Notes: generated by a model not told the origin, from the sequence alone. A DNA stretch of 64,000 bases from Clostridium puniceum (GCF_002006345.1 NZ_LZZM01000152.1:1-64000); one strand, 5' to 3'; shown: positions 6,554 to 15,580, counted from the stretch's first letter. Numbers and translations are program-made.

Positions 6554-8287
6554 CTATTTCATATTTTGAAACATGGTTAATATATTTAACATTCCATATC
6601 CCCATTGTGGATTAGGATATATATCGCCAACTCTTCTGATAGTTCCTCTTGAGAGATATGTTACTAAAGTTTGAGAATACATAAATCGGTCATTGCCATC
6701 AACAATTCCCCATTCAAATAGCAGAATACAAGCACCGGCTACAATAGCAGCAGATACACTAGTTCCATTAACAATAGCAGTATTATTATTAGGAGCTACT
6801 GTGATTGCATTTACACCACCGGCGGCAACATTTATTATATTAACGTAATTATCAATTAATGACATACCTGAATAATCTAAAAGAGTTTTATTATTTTGAT
6901 TATAGGCGGCAGCTGTAATTATAAGATTAGAAGTGGCTGGATTAGTGTTTGTTCCATAAATATCTGATGGAATAAATCTAGTGCCGCCAATTGATATTCC
7001 TTTTTGAGGTATCCAAGCATTATATTTGCCATCTAAAATAGAATCTCCACTTAGTCTCAGTTTCCATACACCCGGTTGTAAATCATAAAATCGAATGCGT
7101 ATTAATTCATCACCAGTATTTTCTTCAGGCAAATAATAATTGACTTTAATTTTTGTATTTTCAAATGTGAATGTATAGTAATTAGTGGCGTTAATTAAAG
7201 CAGCTAATATGCCGGTATTTTCACCAGATGGAGAAATAATGTCTAAGGACATTATATTTGGAGCATCAATCCAAATTTCAAGCCATAAATCCTTTTGTTC
7301 TGGGGAGACTGTTAATTGCATCGAACTTGTACTATCAACACTAGATAATATACCAGATGCATGTCCACCATTTACACATTCATTTCCAGCACCTGTAACT
7401 ACTGCAATGCCACTATTTAAGCATATAAAATCTACATACTGCTCTAAGATTCCATTTCCTTTATGACTACCTAAACTACTTCCAACAGGAAGATATATAA
7501 CTAATGGTTTATAATTTGTTAAAGCATATCTATATAAGAATTCTAGAGCAGCAAAAACACTGGTTATATTAAATTCTGGAACTTCTACAGTAAACCATTT
7601 TTTAAATGCGGGATCTATTAATAATTTTACAATCACAAAATTGCAGTCTGGAGCAATTCCTTTTAAATTAGGACTTTTGCCAGTTGCTCCAATTATTCCA
7701 GACATATTTGTTCCATGTCCAAGTTCATCTTTGCTTGGAACTATATCATATGGCAACTTTCCTTCTTTTTGTGCATTTATAGCTTCTTGTATTTGATCTT
7801 TTGTGTATAAGGTTCCAAAGTTAACCATACTATTTTGAGCTTTTTTATTTGAGCTTATTGTTTGATCCCAAATACATTCAATTCGTGTTTGACCATTAGA
7901 ATCTATAAATTCATCACTTAAAAAATCTATACCTGAGTCAACAACTGCTATATTTACTCCTTTCCCAGTTAGTGCTAGCGGTAACTCTAGCTGTAAAAAC
8001 TGTACACCAGAAGCTTCAATAGGAGAAACTTCCTGAAGTGTAAAAAATTCAGCTGGCTGTACATAAACAATAGTTGAAAAATAGGGTGCACCTGTATTAA
8101 TATCTATACCTTTTGCTATAATTTCTCTTTGTACACAGACTATAGCATATGTATCATTTAGTATTACTACATAATAACCAGCATATTTTGAAACTTCCTC
8201 TTTAATATTTCCTTGATATTTAACTAGATAACTAAAATAATCTGGATTTTTCAAAAAATCGTCTGGAGTTGGATATTTTGATTCCAT
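6554..8287 (-). CDS. Subtilisin-like serine protease, Csp-like (S8 family)
   Basis: 577 residues with a complete catalytic triad: D117 in VVDSGID, H191 in GHGTNMSG, S510 in NGTSVSAA, plus oxyanion N302 in GAGNE. A long insert of ~200 residues lies between the oxyanion and serine motifs (about 303-500). The layout resembles the clostridial CspA/B/C germination proteases, which cleave pro-SleC. There is no classical signal peptide; residues 1-100 look like the prodomain. SleC is not in this window, so a germination role is inferred from family resemblance only. GGAGGA precedes the ATG. Confidence 0.85.
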   Translation of the reverse strand: MESKYPTPDDFLKNPDYFSYLVKYQGNIKEEVSKYAGYYVVILNDTYAIVCVQREIIAKGIDINTGAPYFSTIVYVQPAEFFTLQEVSPIEASGVQFLQLELPLALTGKGVNIAVVDSGIDFLSDEFIDSNGQTRIECIWDQTISSNKKAQNSMVNFGTLYTKDQIQEAINAQKEGKLPYDIVPSKDELGHGTNMSGIIGATGKSPNLKGIAPDCNFVIVKLLIDPAFKKWFTVEVPEFNITSVFAALEFLYRYALTNYKPLVIYLPVGSSLGSHKGNGILEQYVDFICLNSGIAVVTGAGNECVNGGHASGILSSVDSTSSMQLTVSPEQKDLWLEIWIDAPNIMSLDIISPSGENTGILAALINATNYYTFTFENTKIKVNYYLPEENTGDELIRIRFYDLQPGVWKLRLSGDSILDGKYNAWIPQKGISIGGTRFIPSDIYGTNTNPATSNLIITAAAYNQNNKTLLDYSGMSLIDNYVNIINVAAGGVNAITVAPNNNTAIVNGTSVSAAIVAGACILLFEWGIVDGNDRFMYSQTLVTYLSRGTIRRVGDIYPNPQWGYGMLNILTMFQNMK

Positions 8288-8478
8288 TTAAATCCTCCGT
8301 ATTAATACTCTCAATATCTAAATAATTATCCCTAATTTTATTAAAATTAATTGAGTTATAATAATATGTATATTTTTATATTATTTATTTGATGATATAA
8401 GATTTATAATTTATTATTTGTTTTAAGAAGTAATTTTATAAAATGATTTACGATTTCTTTTTAGTTATATTATATATG

Positions 8479-8520
8479 TGTCTCTAAGTCACATATATTT
8501 CTATAAAATTAATATATAAT
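8479..8520 (+). promoter_or_regulatory. Degenerate fifth Crp/Fnr-type operator with antisense promoter
   Basis: TGTCTCTAAGTCACA at 8479-8493 keeps the right half-site intact and has two changes in the left. TATAAT at 8515-8520 begins 29 bases from the centre, matching the other sites, but on the plus strand. No -10 fits at the same distance on the minus strand. Transcription would begin near 8527 and run antisense into the gene at 8584-8913. The rest of 8288-8583 is empty. Confidence 0.5.
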
Positions 8521-8583
8521 AAATTCAAGATGTTGCATATACTGCAAATATAGTAAATTTAGATGAACTGTAAATTCTATGAA

Positions 8584-8913
8584 TTAACTGCCGGATAATT
8601 TAACGTTTAGAAGAGAAAGCTCACCACTTCCAACTATTATTGCAATGTCTCCATATTCAATAGTATCTAGGTTTACTGATTGGTTTATAGTATCAAATCT
8701 TTTATAGAGTTTCAGGATACTATTAGGATCTATTACTATTAAAGTTGTGATGTTGTTTGGTGTTATGAGGCTAGCAGTAGCAGTGAAAGAACCCTTTTGA
8801 GAAACAGTGTATATACCTTGCTTATAAACATTTGATATAGGTTGTGCCTTTGGAATTTCTGTAAATGTCAATGTTGACATTAAAAAAATTATTATGAATG
8901 CTTTTAATTTCAT
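8584..8913 (-). CDS. Small secreted protein of unknown function
   Basis: 109 residues. An N-terminal signal peptide (KLKAFIIIFLMSTLTF, cleavage probably after the first ~20 residues) is followed by a short beta-rich domain of about 85 residues ending in VKLSGS, with no cysteine. I do not recognise a family. I chose ATG 8913 because GAGGTG (8920-8925) is six bases upstream; the longer GTG start would overlap that ribosome site. The gene stands alone, convergent with an antisense promoter at 8479-8520, which may control it. Confidence 0.7.
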   Translation of the reverse strand: MKLKAFIIIFLMSTLTFTEIPKAQPISNVYKQGIYTVSQKGSFTATASLITPNNITTLIVIDPNSILKLYKRFDTINQSVNLDTIEYGDIAIIVGSGELSLLNVKLSGS

Positions 8914-9191
8914 TATATACACCTCGCTATATAATATTTTGAGAAGTTTGTATCGAAATATACTAAATATAATTAATCATGCTAACAAAGCATTAAAAAA
9001 ACAATAAAAGGCAAAATTAGAGGATCAGTTTCAACATAAAAACATTATTATTATGTGAATTAAAAAAATAAATATTCAAGATGTAGAAAGTACGTTATCT
9101 TTAGTGATTATAGTATAGATTGTAATAACTAATGTAAGCATAAGAAATAACAGTTATATAGGAGTATTAGAGAGTATAGAAAGAGGATAGC
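8914..9191. other. Intergenic stretch left of the recombinase element
   Basis: No gene or RNA is recognised here. The stretch carries the likely promoter of the small secreted gene on the minus strand and ends at the purine-rich left boundary of the recombinase element. Confidence 0.6.
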
Positions 9192-9214
9192 TGAGAGAGA
9201 GTAAGTACCATACT
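9192..9214 (+). repeat. Left end motif of the recombinase element
   Basis: TGAGAGAG (9192-9199) followed by AAGTACCATACT (9203-9214). The right end has the same modules inverted, with seven extra bases between them. Confidence 0.5.
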
Positions 9215-9241
9215 TGATATGAATATTAATAAGAAATAATT

Positions 9242-9281
9242 GCCATAAATAATATGGCTAATCATTAGTTATACTAATGAT
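9242..9281. promoter_or_regulatory. Two adjacent hairpins upstream of the recombinase operon
   Basis: GCCATA/TATGGC (9242-9258) and ATCATTAG/CTAATGAT (9261-9281) lie back to back just before the first recombinase. They could be recombinase-binding sites near the element end or an operator. Confidence 0.4.
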
Positions 9282-9326
9282 GTTAACTTATTGAATATAT
9301 AAAACAAGTATGGAGGAACAAAAGAA

Positions 9327-10418
9327 GTGGAATTACAAATATTAAAAAATAGAGATAAAGATATTGTTGTTTTGTTAGATGATAACATGAGAGTAGTGAA
9401 GCCTGTATATGAATATTTAAAATATTTAAGATTAAAAGACAGAGCATTAAATACACTGAACGCCAATGGAAGAGATCTAAAGATATACTGGTTTTTTTTA
9501 AATAAAAGTGGTTATGATTATGACCAAATAAGTCCAAATATAATTGGTGATTTTATAGAATATTTAAGAGATCCTAACACTTCCGACAACGTAGTTAGCG
9601 TATATATTGAAAGTAAGCGCACAGGAAAGACTATAAATAGAATACTTAGTACAGTTTATAATTTTTATAAATATTGTGGAATGATTAAAGAAATAAATAA
9701 CCCTATAATAATGGAAAATGTTAATAGACCATTTGATATGTTTAAAAGTCTGTTATACCACACAAGAAGTAATAATAAGACTAGGAAATCTATATTCAAA
9801 GTTAAAGAAAGTAAGACCATATTTAAACTTGTATCAGATGCTACTGCTGAAAAAATTTTAAATAATCTATTAACTTGGAGAGATAAATTAATCTTCAAGA
9901 TAATGTACCTTACAGGGGCGAGAATAGGTGAAGTATTGGAACTTCAAATTGAGGATATACCTTATCCTGATACTTCAAAAGAAATTGGAATATTAGAAAA
10001 TATAAAATCCAAAGGTAAAAGGAGAAATTTATATATTCCTATGGTTTTGCTTGAAGAAATAGACAATTTTATTATGGAAGAACGAAATGATACAGATACA
10101 GAACATAGTTATATATTTATATCACAACAAAAGCAAAATTTAGGTAAACCACTAACTTATAGAGCAATATATGAAGTATTTAATACAATAAAAAGGAAAG
10201 TAGGAATTGAATTTAATTTTCACGATTTACGACATACATATATAACCCATTTAGTTGAGAATGGTATGGATATAAGTGTTGTAAAGATTATTGCAGGACA
10301 CGAACATATTACTACTACACAGCAATATACTCATATTTCCAATCAGTACCTTGAAGATAGTTTGAGTAAATACTGGAGTAAGAGTATATTAATCGGAGGT
10401 GGAGCTAGTGGCAAATAA
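9327..10418 (+). CDS. Tyrosine recombinase 1 of the trio (TnpA-like)
   Basis: 363 residues, about the length of Tn554 TnpA. A SAM-like core-binding domain (about 25-125) precedes a catalytic domain. The catalytic set is complete: R199 (TGARIGE), H299 and R302 (HDLRH), H325 (GHEH) and Y334 (QQYTH). The start is GTG with GGAGGA at 9312-9317. Its end overlaps the next gene, so the three recombinases are translated together. Genes of this kind cut and join DNA at element ends without a DDE mechanism. Confidence 0.9.
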   Translation: MELQILKNRDKDIVVLLDDNMRVVKPVYEYLKYLRLKDRALNTLNANGRDLKIYWFFLNKSGYDYDQISPNIIGDFIEYLRDPNTSDNVVSVYIESKRTGKTINRILSTVYNFYKYCGMIKEINNPIIMENVNRPFDMFKSLLYHTRSNNKTRKSIFKVKESKTIFKLVSDATAEKILNNLLTWRDKLIFKIMYLTGARIGEVLELQIEDIPYPDTSKEIGILENIKSKGKRRNLYIPMVLLEEIDNFIMEERNDTDTEHSYIFISQQKQNLGKPLTYRAIYEVFNTIKRKVGIEFNFHDLRHTYITHLVENGMDISVVKIIAGHEHITTTQQYTHISNQYLEDSLSKYWSKSILIGGGASGK

Positions 10419-11835
10419 AATTCCTAATGAGGATGTATGGGAGTTAATAGAAAATGATGATAACTCTCAAAATTTTGGTAGAAAATATAATTTTGATTTC
10501 TCTTATATAGAAAGTAAAGAAATTAAAAATATAATAAAATTTTATACTTGGAGAAATTATAAAGAAAGTCGAAAAACATTAGGCTATCTTTATGGTCAAG
10601 TAAGAACTGATTTTAAAGTAGTTAATAATTTTCTTGTTTTAAATAATATAAATTCACTAAAACAAATTACTAATAGTGATATAGATAATTTTGTTTCATA
10701 TTTAAAAACGTTAATAAGTCCATTAACTAATAAGAAATATGCTTATAAGACTCAAAGACTTCACTTTATTAGTTTAAAATCAATAATTGATTGGACAAGA
10801 ATATATATTCCTAAAAATAGTCCACAAACTGAGATTTTTGAAAAAGTTTATTTTCCACGTATTTCAAGAAATATTACTTATAATTTCATTCCCGATAACA
10901 TCGTTATTAAAATAAATGATTCCTTAAGAAATGAAAAAAATCCTTATGTTAAATGTGGAATAATTATTCTTCAATCAACCGGTATGAGAGTTGGAGATAT
11001 GCTTAGATTAACTATCGATAGCGTTAAGCCGCATTTAATAAGTGGATATACATTAACCTGGTATGATCATAAAAATAGAAAAGAAAGAGTGCCATTACCT
11101 ATAAATGATAATTGCTACAATGCTATACAAGAATTATTAGAATATACAGATGAAATTAGATATGAAGCAGAATCAAATATAAAAAAATACTTATTTATCT
11201 ATAAATCGATAAATCTTATAAAGGAAAATAAAGTCTCAAATATCTCATGTGAAACATTTAAAAGTTGGATTAACAATTTTTCACTTCAGCATAATATTAG
11301 AGATGAAAACGGTGAATTGTATAAAATAAAAATTCATCAGTTTAGAAAAACAATTGCTACTGATATGTTTTCGAAAAATGTAAATTTAAAAGTTATACAA
11401 CAATTTTTAGGACATTCTGATATTAGAACTACTAAATTATATTATGCAGATGTTAAAGACAAAGAAAGAGCTGAAATATTTAAGAATATAGGTATTATCG
11501 GCAACATCAACAAAGTTGATGAAACAGTTATATCAGATAAGCAAGATTTAATTTGGTTCAAGGAAAACAAGGATAAAGGAGCAAGAATGGAAGATGGTTA
11601 TTGCACCAAGCCTTGTACTGATGGAAAGATATGCGACAGATTATTAAAAAGACAGAAATGCTATACTTGCAGTAGATATATTACAACTCCAGAGTATTTA
11701 CAGGCTCATAAGAATAATTTAGCAGAGTTAGAAAAGCAATTAGAAGAAAATATTTATGGCGATCATTATGCGGAGCATTTCCTCCCTACAATTGAAATTC
11801 TAAAGGAAATTGTGAAGAGATTGGAGGAAATGTAA
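10408..11835 (+). CDS. Tyrosine recombinase 2 of the trio (TnpB-like)
   Basis: About 475 residues. The catalytic residues are present: the arginine in STGMRVGD (~194), HQFR (~310-313), GHSDIRTT (~336) and LYY (~345). A C-terminal extension carries a cysteine cluster (CTKPCTDGKICDR, then CYTCSRY), probably a zinc-binding module as in Tn554 TnpB-type proteins. I chose GTG 10408, which follows GGAGGTGG, over GTG 10399, which lies inside that ribosome site. It overlaps the previous gene by 11 bases and ends one base before the next. Confidence 0.88.
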   Translation: MANKIPNEDVWELIENDDNSQNFGRKYNFDFSYIESKEIKNIIKFYTWRNYKESRKTLGYLYGQVRTDFKVVNNFLVLNNINSLKQITNSDIDNFVSYLKTLISPLTNKKYAYKTQRLHFISLKSIIDWTRIYIPKNSPQTEIFEKVYFPRISRNITYNFIPDNIVIKINDSLRNEKNPYVKCGIIILQSTGMRVGDMLRLTIDSVKPHLISGYTLTWYDHKNRKERVPLPINDNCYNAIQELLEYTDEIRYEAESNIKKYLFIYKSINLIKENKVSNISCETFKSWINNFSLQHNIRDENGELYKIKIHQFRKTIATDMFSKNVNLKVIQQFLGHSDIRTTKLYYADVKDKERAEIFKNIGIIGNINKVDETVISDKQDLIWFKENKDKGARMEDGYCTKPCTDGKICDRLLKRQKCYTCSRYITTPEYLQAHKNNLAELEKQLEENIYGDHYAEHFLPTIEILKEIVKRLEEM

Positions 11836-11836
11836 T

Positions 11837-13372
11837 ATGGAAATAACTAAATTACAATTATCACCGGTAAATACTAAAAGTGATTATAGTAATATAACAA
11901 TCGGAAATTCTAAATTTATTGATGATGTGTGGGATTTATCACCATTTATGCAAGAAAAAACGTTGAACAAATGTAGGAAAATACTGCAATTTGATTATAT
12001 TAAAAACATAGATATGAGACTGGTTGCTAAATTATATGCTTATTATAGACTTGCAATAGTAAAACCACAGACTGTTGTAACAGATATAAATACTAGATTA
12101 ACAGTATTTATCAAATATGCAGAACTAAATGGAATTGAAAGTTTTAATCAAATTAATAAAGATGTATTTTTAGATTATTATATGTGGCTAAAAGAAGAAC
12201 GAAAATATGCTACGATAAGTGGATATGCTAATTTAAGAGTCATTGAACAAATAATAAAAATAGGGCAAATAAAAGGTTGGAATGTATCTAAAAGCGATAT
12301 ATTTGCAACAATCAATTCTTTAGAATTATGGCAATATAAAAAAGAACTTGGCATTAATAAAATCAAGCCTATACCTGAAGATATATTCGATAAAATACTT
12401 TGCCATGCAGTTAATAAAGAAACTAATATATTGACTAAAGCGGGGATAATAATTCAAAGTCAAACGGGCTTAAGAATCAATGAAATATTATCTATAAGGC
12501 AGGGATGCGTTCATGCAACAAGTGATGGATACGATTATATTGAAGTTGCTTTGGGAAAAACTGAAAAGGGTGAACCTATAATTCATAAAGTATTTATCAA
12601 TGACTTAGTAAAGAAAACTGTTGCTGAACTTGAGGAACACACAAAAAATCTAAGAGAAGAGAGTAAGCTAAAAGAGTTATTCATATCCCAAAATCATAAA
12701 ACTGGAATTGGAGTTTTAAAAGCTTCAGCTTGGTCAAATGTTAAATTGAAAAATTTTATAAAAAAATGGGATATAAGAGATGAAAAAGGTAATTTGTATT
12801 CTTTAAAATCTCATCAATTTAGAGCAACATTTGTCAGAGAACTTATTAAGCAAAAGGTTCCAATAGCACATATTATGAAACAATTTTCTCACGTATCTAT
12901 TGAAATGACTTCACACTACCTTACCTTGAAAGAGGAAGAAGTTAAAGAAATATATTCAGATATGATACTTAGCAGAGATTCTAAAATTGCTGGACTTAGA
13001 GCAAAGGAAATTAAGTATAAACTTAATGAACAGTTTCGTGGAAAAACGGAGCAAGAGATTGATGATATTGTATCTAATTTATCTAAATCTATGAGTTTCA
13101 ATCCATTACCGACAGGCGTATGCCTATATGATTTTAGAAGGGGGAACTGTTCTGATGGTGATGGCTGTTTCTTCTATAACTGTCCTAACTACGTTACCGA
13201 GGTCAAGTTCCACCCTATTTTAAAGCAAGAATTAGATCTTATGGAAAAAGAAATGACAAGGTTTAAAGAATTAGGTAAAGAAAGAGATTGGCAAAGACAA
13301 TATGTTAAATGGCAATATCTAAAACCACTTGTAGATAGTTTGGAGGTGCAAATGGATGGTAAGGAATCATAA
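11837..13372 (+). CDS. Tyrosine recombinase 3 of the trio
   Basis: 511 residues. The catalytic residues are kept: the arginine in QTGLRINE, HQFR in SHQFRATF, a histidine in FSHVSIEM (serine replaces the usual glycine), and the tyrosine in SHYLTL. Like recombinase 2 it ends with a cysteine-rich module (GVCLYDF, NCSDGDGCFFYNC), likely zinc-binding. A third recombinase distinguishes this operon from classical Tn554, which has two. GGAGG precedes the ATG, and the stop overlaps the start of the next gene. Confidence 0.88.
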   Translation: MEITKLQLSPVNTKSDYSNITIGNSKFIDDVWDLSPFMQEKTLNKCRKILQFDYIKNIDMRLVAKLYAYYRLAIVKPQTVVTDINTRLTVFIKYAELNGIESFNQINKDVFLDYYMWLKEERKYATISGYANLRVIEQIIKIGQIKGWNVSKSDIFATINSLELWQYKKELGINKIKPIPEDIFDKILCHAVNKETNILTKAGIIIQSQTGLRINEILSIRQGCVHATSDGYDYIEVALGKTEKGEPIIHKVFINDLVKKTVAELEEHTKNLREESKLKELFISQNHKTGIGVLKASAWSNVKLKNFIKKWDIRDEKGNLYSLKSHQFRATFVRELIKQKVPIAHIMKQFSHVSIEMTSHYLTLKEEEVKEIYSDMILSRDSKIAGLRAKEIKYKLNEQFRGKTEQEIDDIVSNLSKSMSFNPLPTGVCLYDFRRGNCSDGDGCFFYNCPNYVTEVKFHPILKQELDLMEKEMTRFKELGKERDWQRQYVKWQYLKPLVDSLEVQMDGKES

Positions 13373-13784
13373 TAGAAATACTGAAGGCTTAAAGGAATTT
13401 GCTGAAAAAAAGAACCAAGAAACTATTGAAAAAGTTAATAGAATAATAGATAAACTAAAGCGTTCTAAAACTAAGAAAATTAACTTTAAAACTGTAGCTG
13501 AGGAAGCAGGCGTATCTAAGGTTACTTTGTATAATAATGCCATTCTTAAAGAACGCATATTAAGTCTTAGAGCCATTGAAAAGAGTATCAATAACGATGA
13601 TATTATCATAACTCCAAAGGATAAAATGCAGGTTAAAGATGATAAGATAAAAAGACTTTACCAAGAAATAAAAAAACTTAAAGAGGATAAGAAAAACTTA
13701 ATTATTCAATTAGTCGAAATGGAAGAACTTAAAGATGAAAACAAAAAATTAAGAAAAAACCTAGAAAAAATGAAGCGATGTTAG
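13356..13784 (+). CDS. DUF6262/TnpC-like helix-turn-helix and coiled-coil protein
   Basis: 142 residues. An N-terminal helical part contains a helix-turn-helix-like segment (TVAEEAGVSKVTLYNN, about 47-62). A charged coiled coil (about 85-140, KIKRLYQEIKKLKEDKK) follows. Small proteins of this type follow tyrosine recombinases in Tn554-family elements, where TnpC influences the orientation or efficiency of transposition. It overlaps the recombinase 3 gene by 17 bases. Function is by analogy. Confidence 0.8.
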   Translation: MVRNHNRNTEGLKEFAEKKNQETIEKVNRIIDKLKRSKTKKINFKTVAEEAGVSKVTLYNNAILKERILSLRAIEKSINNDDIIITPKDKMQVKDDKIKRLYQEIKKLKEDKKNLIIQLVEMEELKDENKKLRKNLEKMKRC

Positions 13785-13794
13785 GAGGGATACT

Positions 13795-13962
13795 ATGGTT
13801 GCTACCAAGGAATATATACAAGGATTAAGAGAAAAATCGGGTTTCAATATATCTAAAGAACAAGAAAAACTTATTCTTAAAAAGTTGGGAGAAGAACCCG
13901 AACCTGAAGAGTATACAGAACAAGATATTTTTGAACAGATACGAAAAATTATCAGAAATTAG
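13795..13962 (+). CDS. Small last gene of the recombinase operon, unknown
   Basis: 55 residues, acidic at its C-terminus (EEPEPEEYTEQDIFEQ). TTAGGAGGG lies just before the ATG, giving a strong translation signal only ten bases after the preceding stop. I do not recognise a family. Position makes it part of the element's operon; it may be an accessory or regulatory peptide. Confidence 0.65.
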   Translation: MVATKEYIQGLREKSGFNISKEQEKLILKKLGEEPEPEEYTEQDIFEQIRKIIRN

Positions 13963-14015
13963 TGAAATATAACATAGTAAACACTGAAAAGTGTTTAGTA
14001 TGAAATAAAGTTAGT

Positions 14016-14056
14016 GTTAGTGAGAGTTTGGTACTTATAATACACTCTCTCACTAA
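14016..14056. repeat. Right end motif of the recombinase element
   Basis: Near-perfect inverted repeat: TTAGTGAGAGT on the left and ACTCTCTCACTAA on the right, with TGGTACTT (14029-14036) inside. It matches the left-end modules in inverted orientation. A short AACACT/AGTGTT hairpin lies before it (13980-13996). Confidence 0.5.
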
Positions 14057-14092
14057 AGATAATTGACGCATTAATTAGGGTGAGAAAATATA

Positions 14093-14370
14093 ATGGATAA
14101 AATGCCTTATAAGATGAAGGTTAAATTAAGACAATTACAAAAGCAGTTTCTAAAGTTTCAGCCATAACATCAGATATAGATAAAATATTAGAAAAATATA
14201 AGTTAGAAGCTGAATTGTTTACAGCTAATGCAGGACTAGGAGTTGATGAACAAATAGAAGGACTAAGTTTTATTCTAAATGATGAATATAATGATATCAC
14301 AATTGAACATGCAATAAAAGAAATAGAAAGAGTGTTTTTATTACATGTTAACAAAAAAGAAATTTTGTAA
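14093..14370 (+). pseudogene. Frameshifted small gene of unknown function
   Basis: An ATG frame (MDKMPYKMKVKLR...) runs from 14093 and stops near 14168. A second open frame from about 14131 continues to a stop at 14368-14370 with a convincing helical, acidic sequence (EKYKLEAELFTANAGLGVDE). One frame change near 14131 would join them into a ~90-residue protein. No family is recognised. It lies directly outside the element's right end. Confidence 0.45.
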
Positions 14371-14404
14371 ATATTACAAATCAAAATTAAGGAGGAATTT
14401 TATA

Positions 14405-14476
14405 ATGAGTAAAAATGGAAAATATGTTTGTACCACTTCTTGCAAGATAGGAGTAATTTTTAGACATCATATGTAA
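14405..14476 (+). CDS. Possible 23-residue peptide
   Basis: MSKNGKYVCTTSCKIGVIF plus HHM, preceded by an excellent TAAGGAGG at 14387-14394. It may be a true peptide or the stub of a decayed gene; the KYVCTxxC start loosely recalls rubredoxins. Evidence is the ribosome site only. Confidence 0.3.
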   Translation: MSKNGKYVCTTSCKIGVIFRHHM

Positions 14477-14992
14477 ATTTGATTTAGTGAATAATGAAAA
14501 AATGCTCTTTGAAAATTGAATAATGCGATATTTACAATATATGTTATAACTAATCCATAATAAATGAATTATAATGAAGATTATTTTTATTAGGAGAATT
14601 GATAAAAATTTTAAATCTTTTTTTGTTGACTAGGACGGAAAAAAGTAAAATTATAGGAGCCACAAAAAATATAAAGAACAAAATTGTTAGGATATATAGC
14701 TTATTTACTTCGGGTATTAAATGGTTTAATAGATGTTATGATTCTTCAGCCAAGAAGTACAAGCTCAGATTTGATTTTGTACTTTACGATATATAATTTA
14801 TTCAATTGGAAAATCGTGCCTTTGAAGATTCAAAGGGGACGTATGTCTATTTTTACTTCAATAAACTTCATATTTATAAAGAAATATGATTGTAAGGTTC
14901 TCATTTCATTAATTACCATTGTAATTATAATGAAATATGTAAACTATTTAGAAAATAAACATGCTTTATACAAATAACTGTCCGTAAGTCAG
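14477..14992. other. Stretch without a confident gene
   Basis: Open frames occur here (for example 14599-14796, ending KLRFDFVLYDI), but they overlap in different frames and lack well-spaced ribosome sites. I read it as decayed sequence next to the mobile element. Confidence 0.5.
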
Positions 14993-15280
14993 ATGTTTAT
15001 AGTAAATTTAACTTATGTTAAACCACTGGAAGAGGTTGAAAAGTATTTGGCGGAGCATATTATATTTTTAAATAAATACTATGCTAGGAACAATTTTGTC
15101 TGTTCAGGGCGAAAAAATCCTCGAACTGGTGGAGTAATTTTATGTAATGCAAAAAATATAGAAGAGGTAAAGAAAATTATTAGTGAAGATCCTTTTAATA
15201 GAAATAGTATTGCCAATTATGAGGTAGTAGAATTCCAACCAACAAAGTATGCTGAAAACTTTAAGGAATTTGTTGAATAA
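14993..15280 (+). CDS. YciI family protein
   Basis: 95 residues, the typical YciI length. It contains the HIIFLNKYYARNNFVCSGRK segment with the conserved histidine of the family (near residue 22) and the GGVILCNAKNIEEVKKII half of the ferredoxin-like fold. YciI proteins are small cytoplasmic dimers, some with dehydrochlorinase-like activity; no substrate can be assigned. No clear ribosome site precedes the ATG, so the start is uncertain. Confidence 0.8.
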   Translation: MFIVNLTYVKPLEEVEKYLAEHIIFLNKYYARNNFVCSGRKNPRTGGVILCNAKNIEEVKKIISEDPFNRNSIANYEVVEFQPTKYAENFKEFVE

Positions 15281-15309
15281 AGTTCAATTTATGAAAGAGT
15301 GAAAAACAA

Positions 15310-15580
15310 ATGAGCAACTTAAACAAAGAAGCCAGCATAAGGTTATTATATGAAAACAATGATAATATATTATAACACTGGTTATATATATTTACAAATA
15401 GGAGGCTTAGAAAACAGAATACCTTAAGGTGGTATTCAATTTTTAGAAGTGGAAATTCCTGAAGGAAAAATAGAAACTAAAATAGATACGACAGTAATAC
15501 AAAATGTTCCTATTTATGAAGATACACCATTAACATATATAGAAAAAATAAATACTCAAATGGCTATTATATTGAAATAA
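15310..15580 (+). pseudogene. Two decayed small frames, perhaps phage-derived
   Basis: A 21-codon frame from 15310 (MSNLNKEASIRLLYENNDN) stops at once. From 15359 a second frame reads YNTGYIYLQIGGLENRIP, an in-frame TAA near 15425, then GGIQFLEVEIPEGKIETKI and on to a stop at 15578-15580. The sequence flows naturally through the stop, so this is a nonsense-mutated gene. It resembles small proteins that follow phage tail-fibre genes in clostridia, but only loosely. Confidence 0.45.

Larger units (their letters stand above)
9192..14052 (+). mobile_element. Tyrosine-recombinase-trio element, Tn554/RIT-like, without cargo
   Basis: About 4.9 kb with three tyrosine recombinases, a DUF6262/TnpC-like protein and one tiny gene in one operon, and nothing else. 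The ends share an inverted motif: TGAGAGAG then AAGTACCA at 9192-9210 on the left, and the reverse complement (TGGTACTT at 14029-14036, CTCTCTCA at 14045-14052) on the right. Boundaries are inferred from these motifs, not from an empty-site comparison. Confidence 0.6.

Noticed and set aside
14684..14977. A 97-residue plus-strand frame in the empty stretch
   Set aside because: No ribosome site, hydrophobic low-complexity content, and overlap with another frame. Not supported as a gene.
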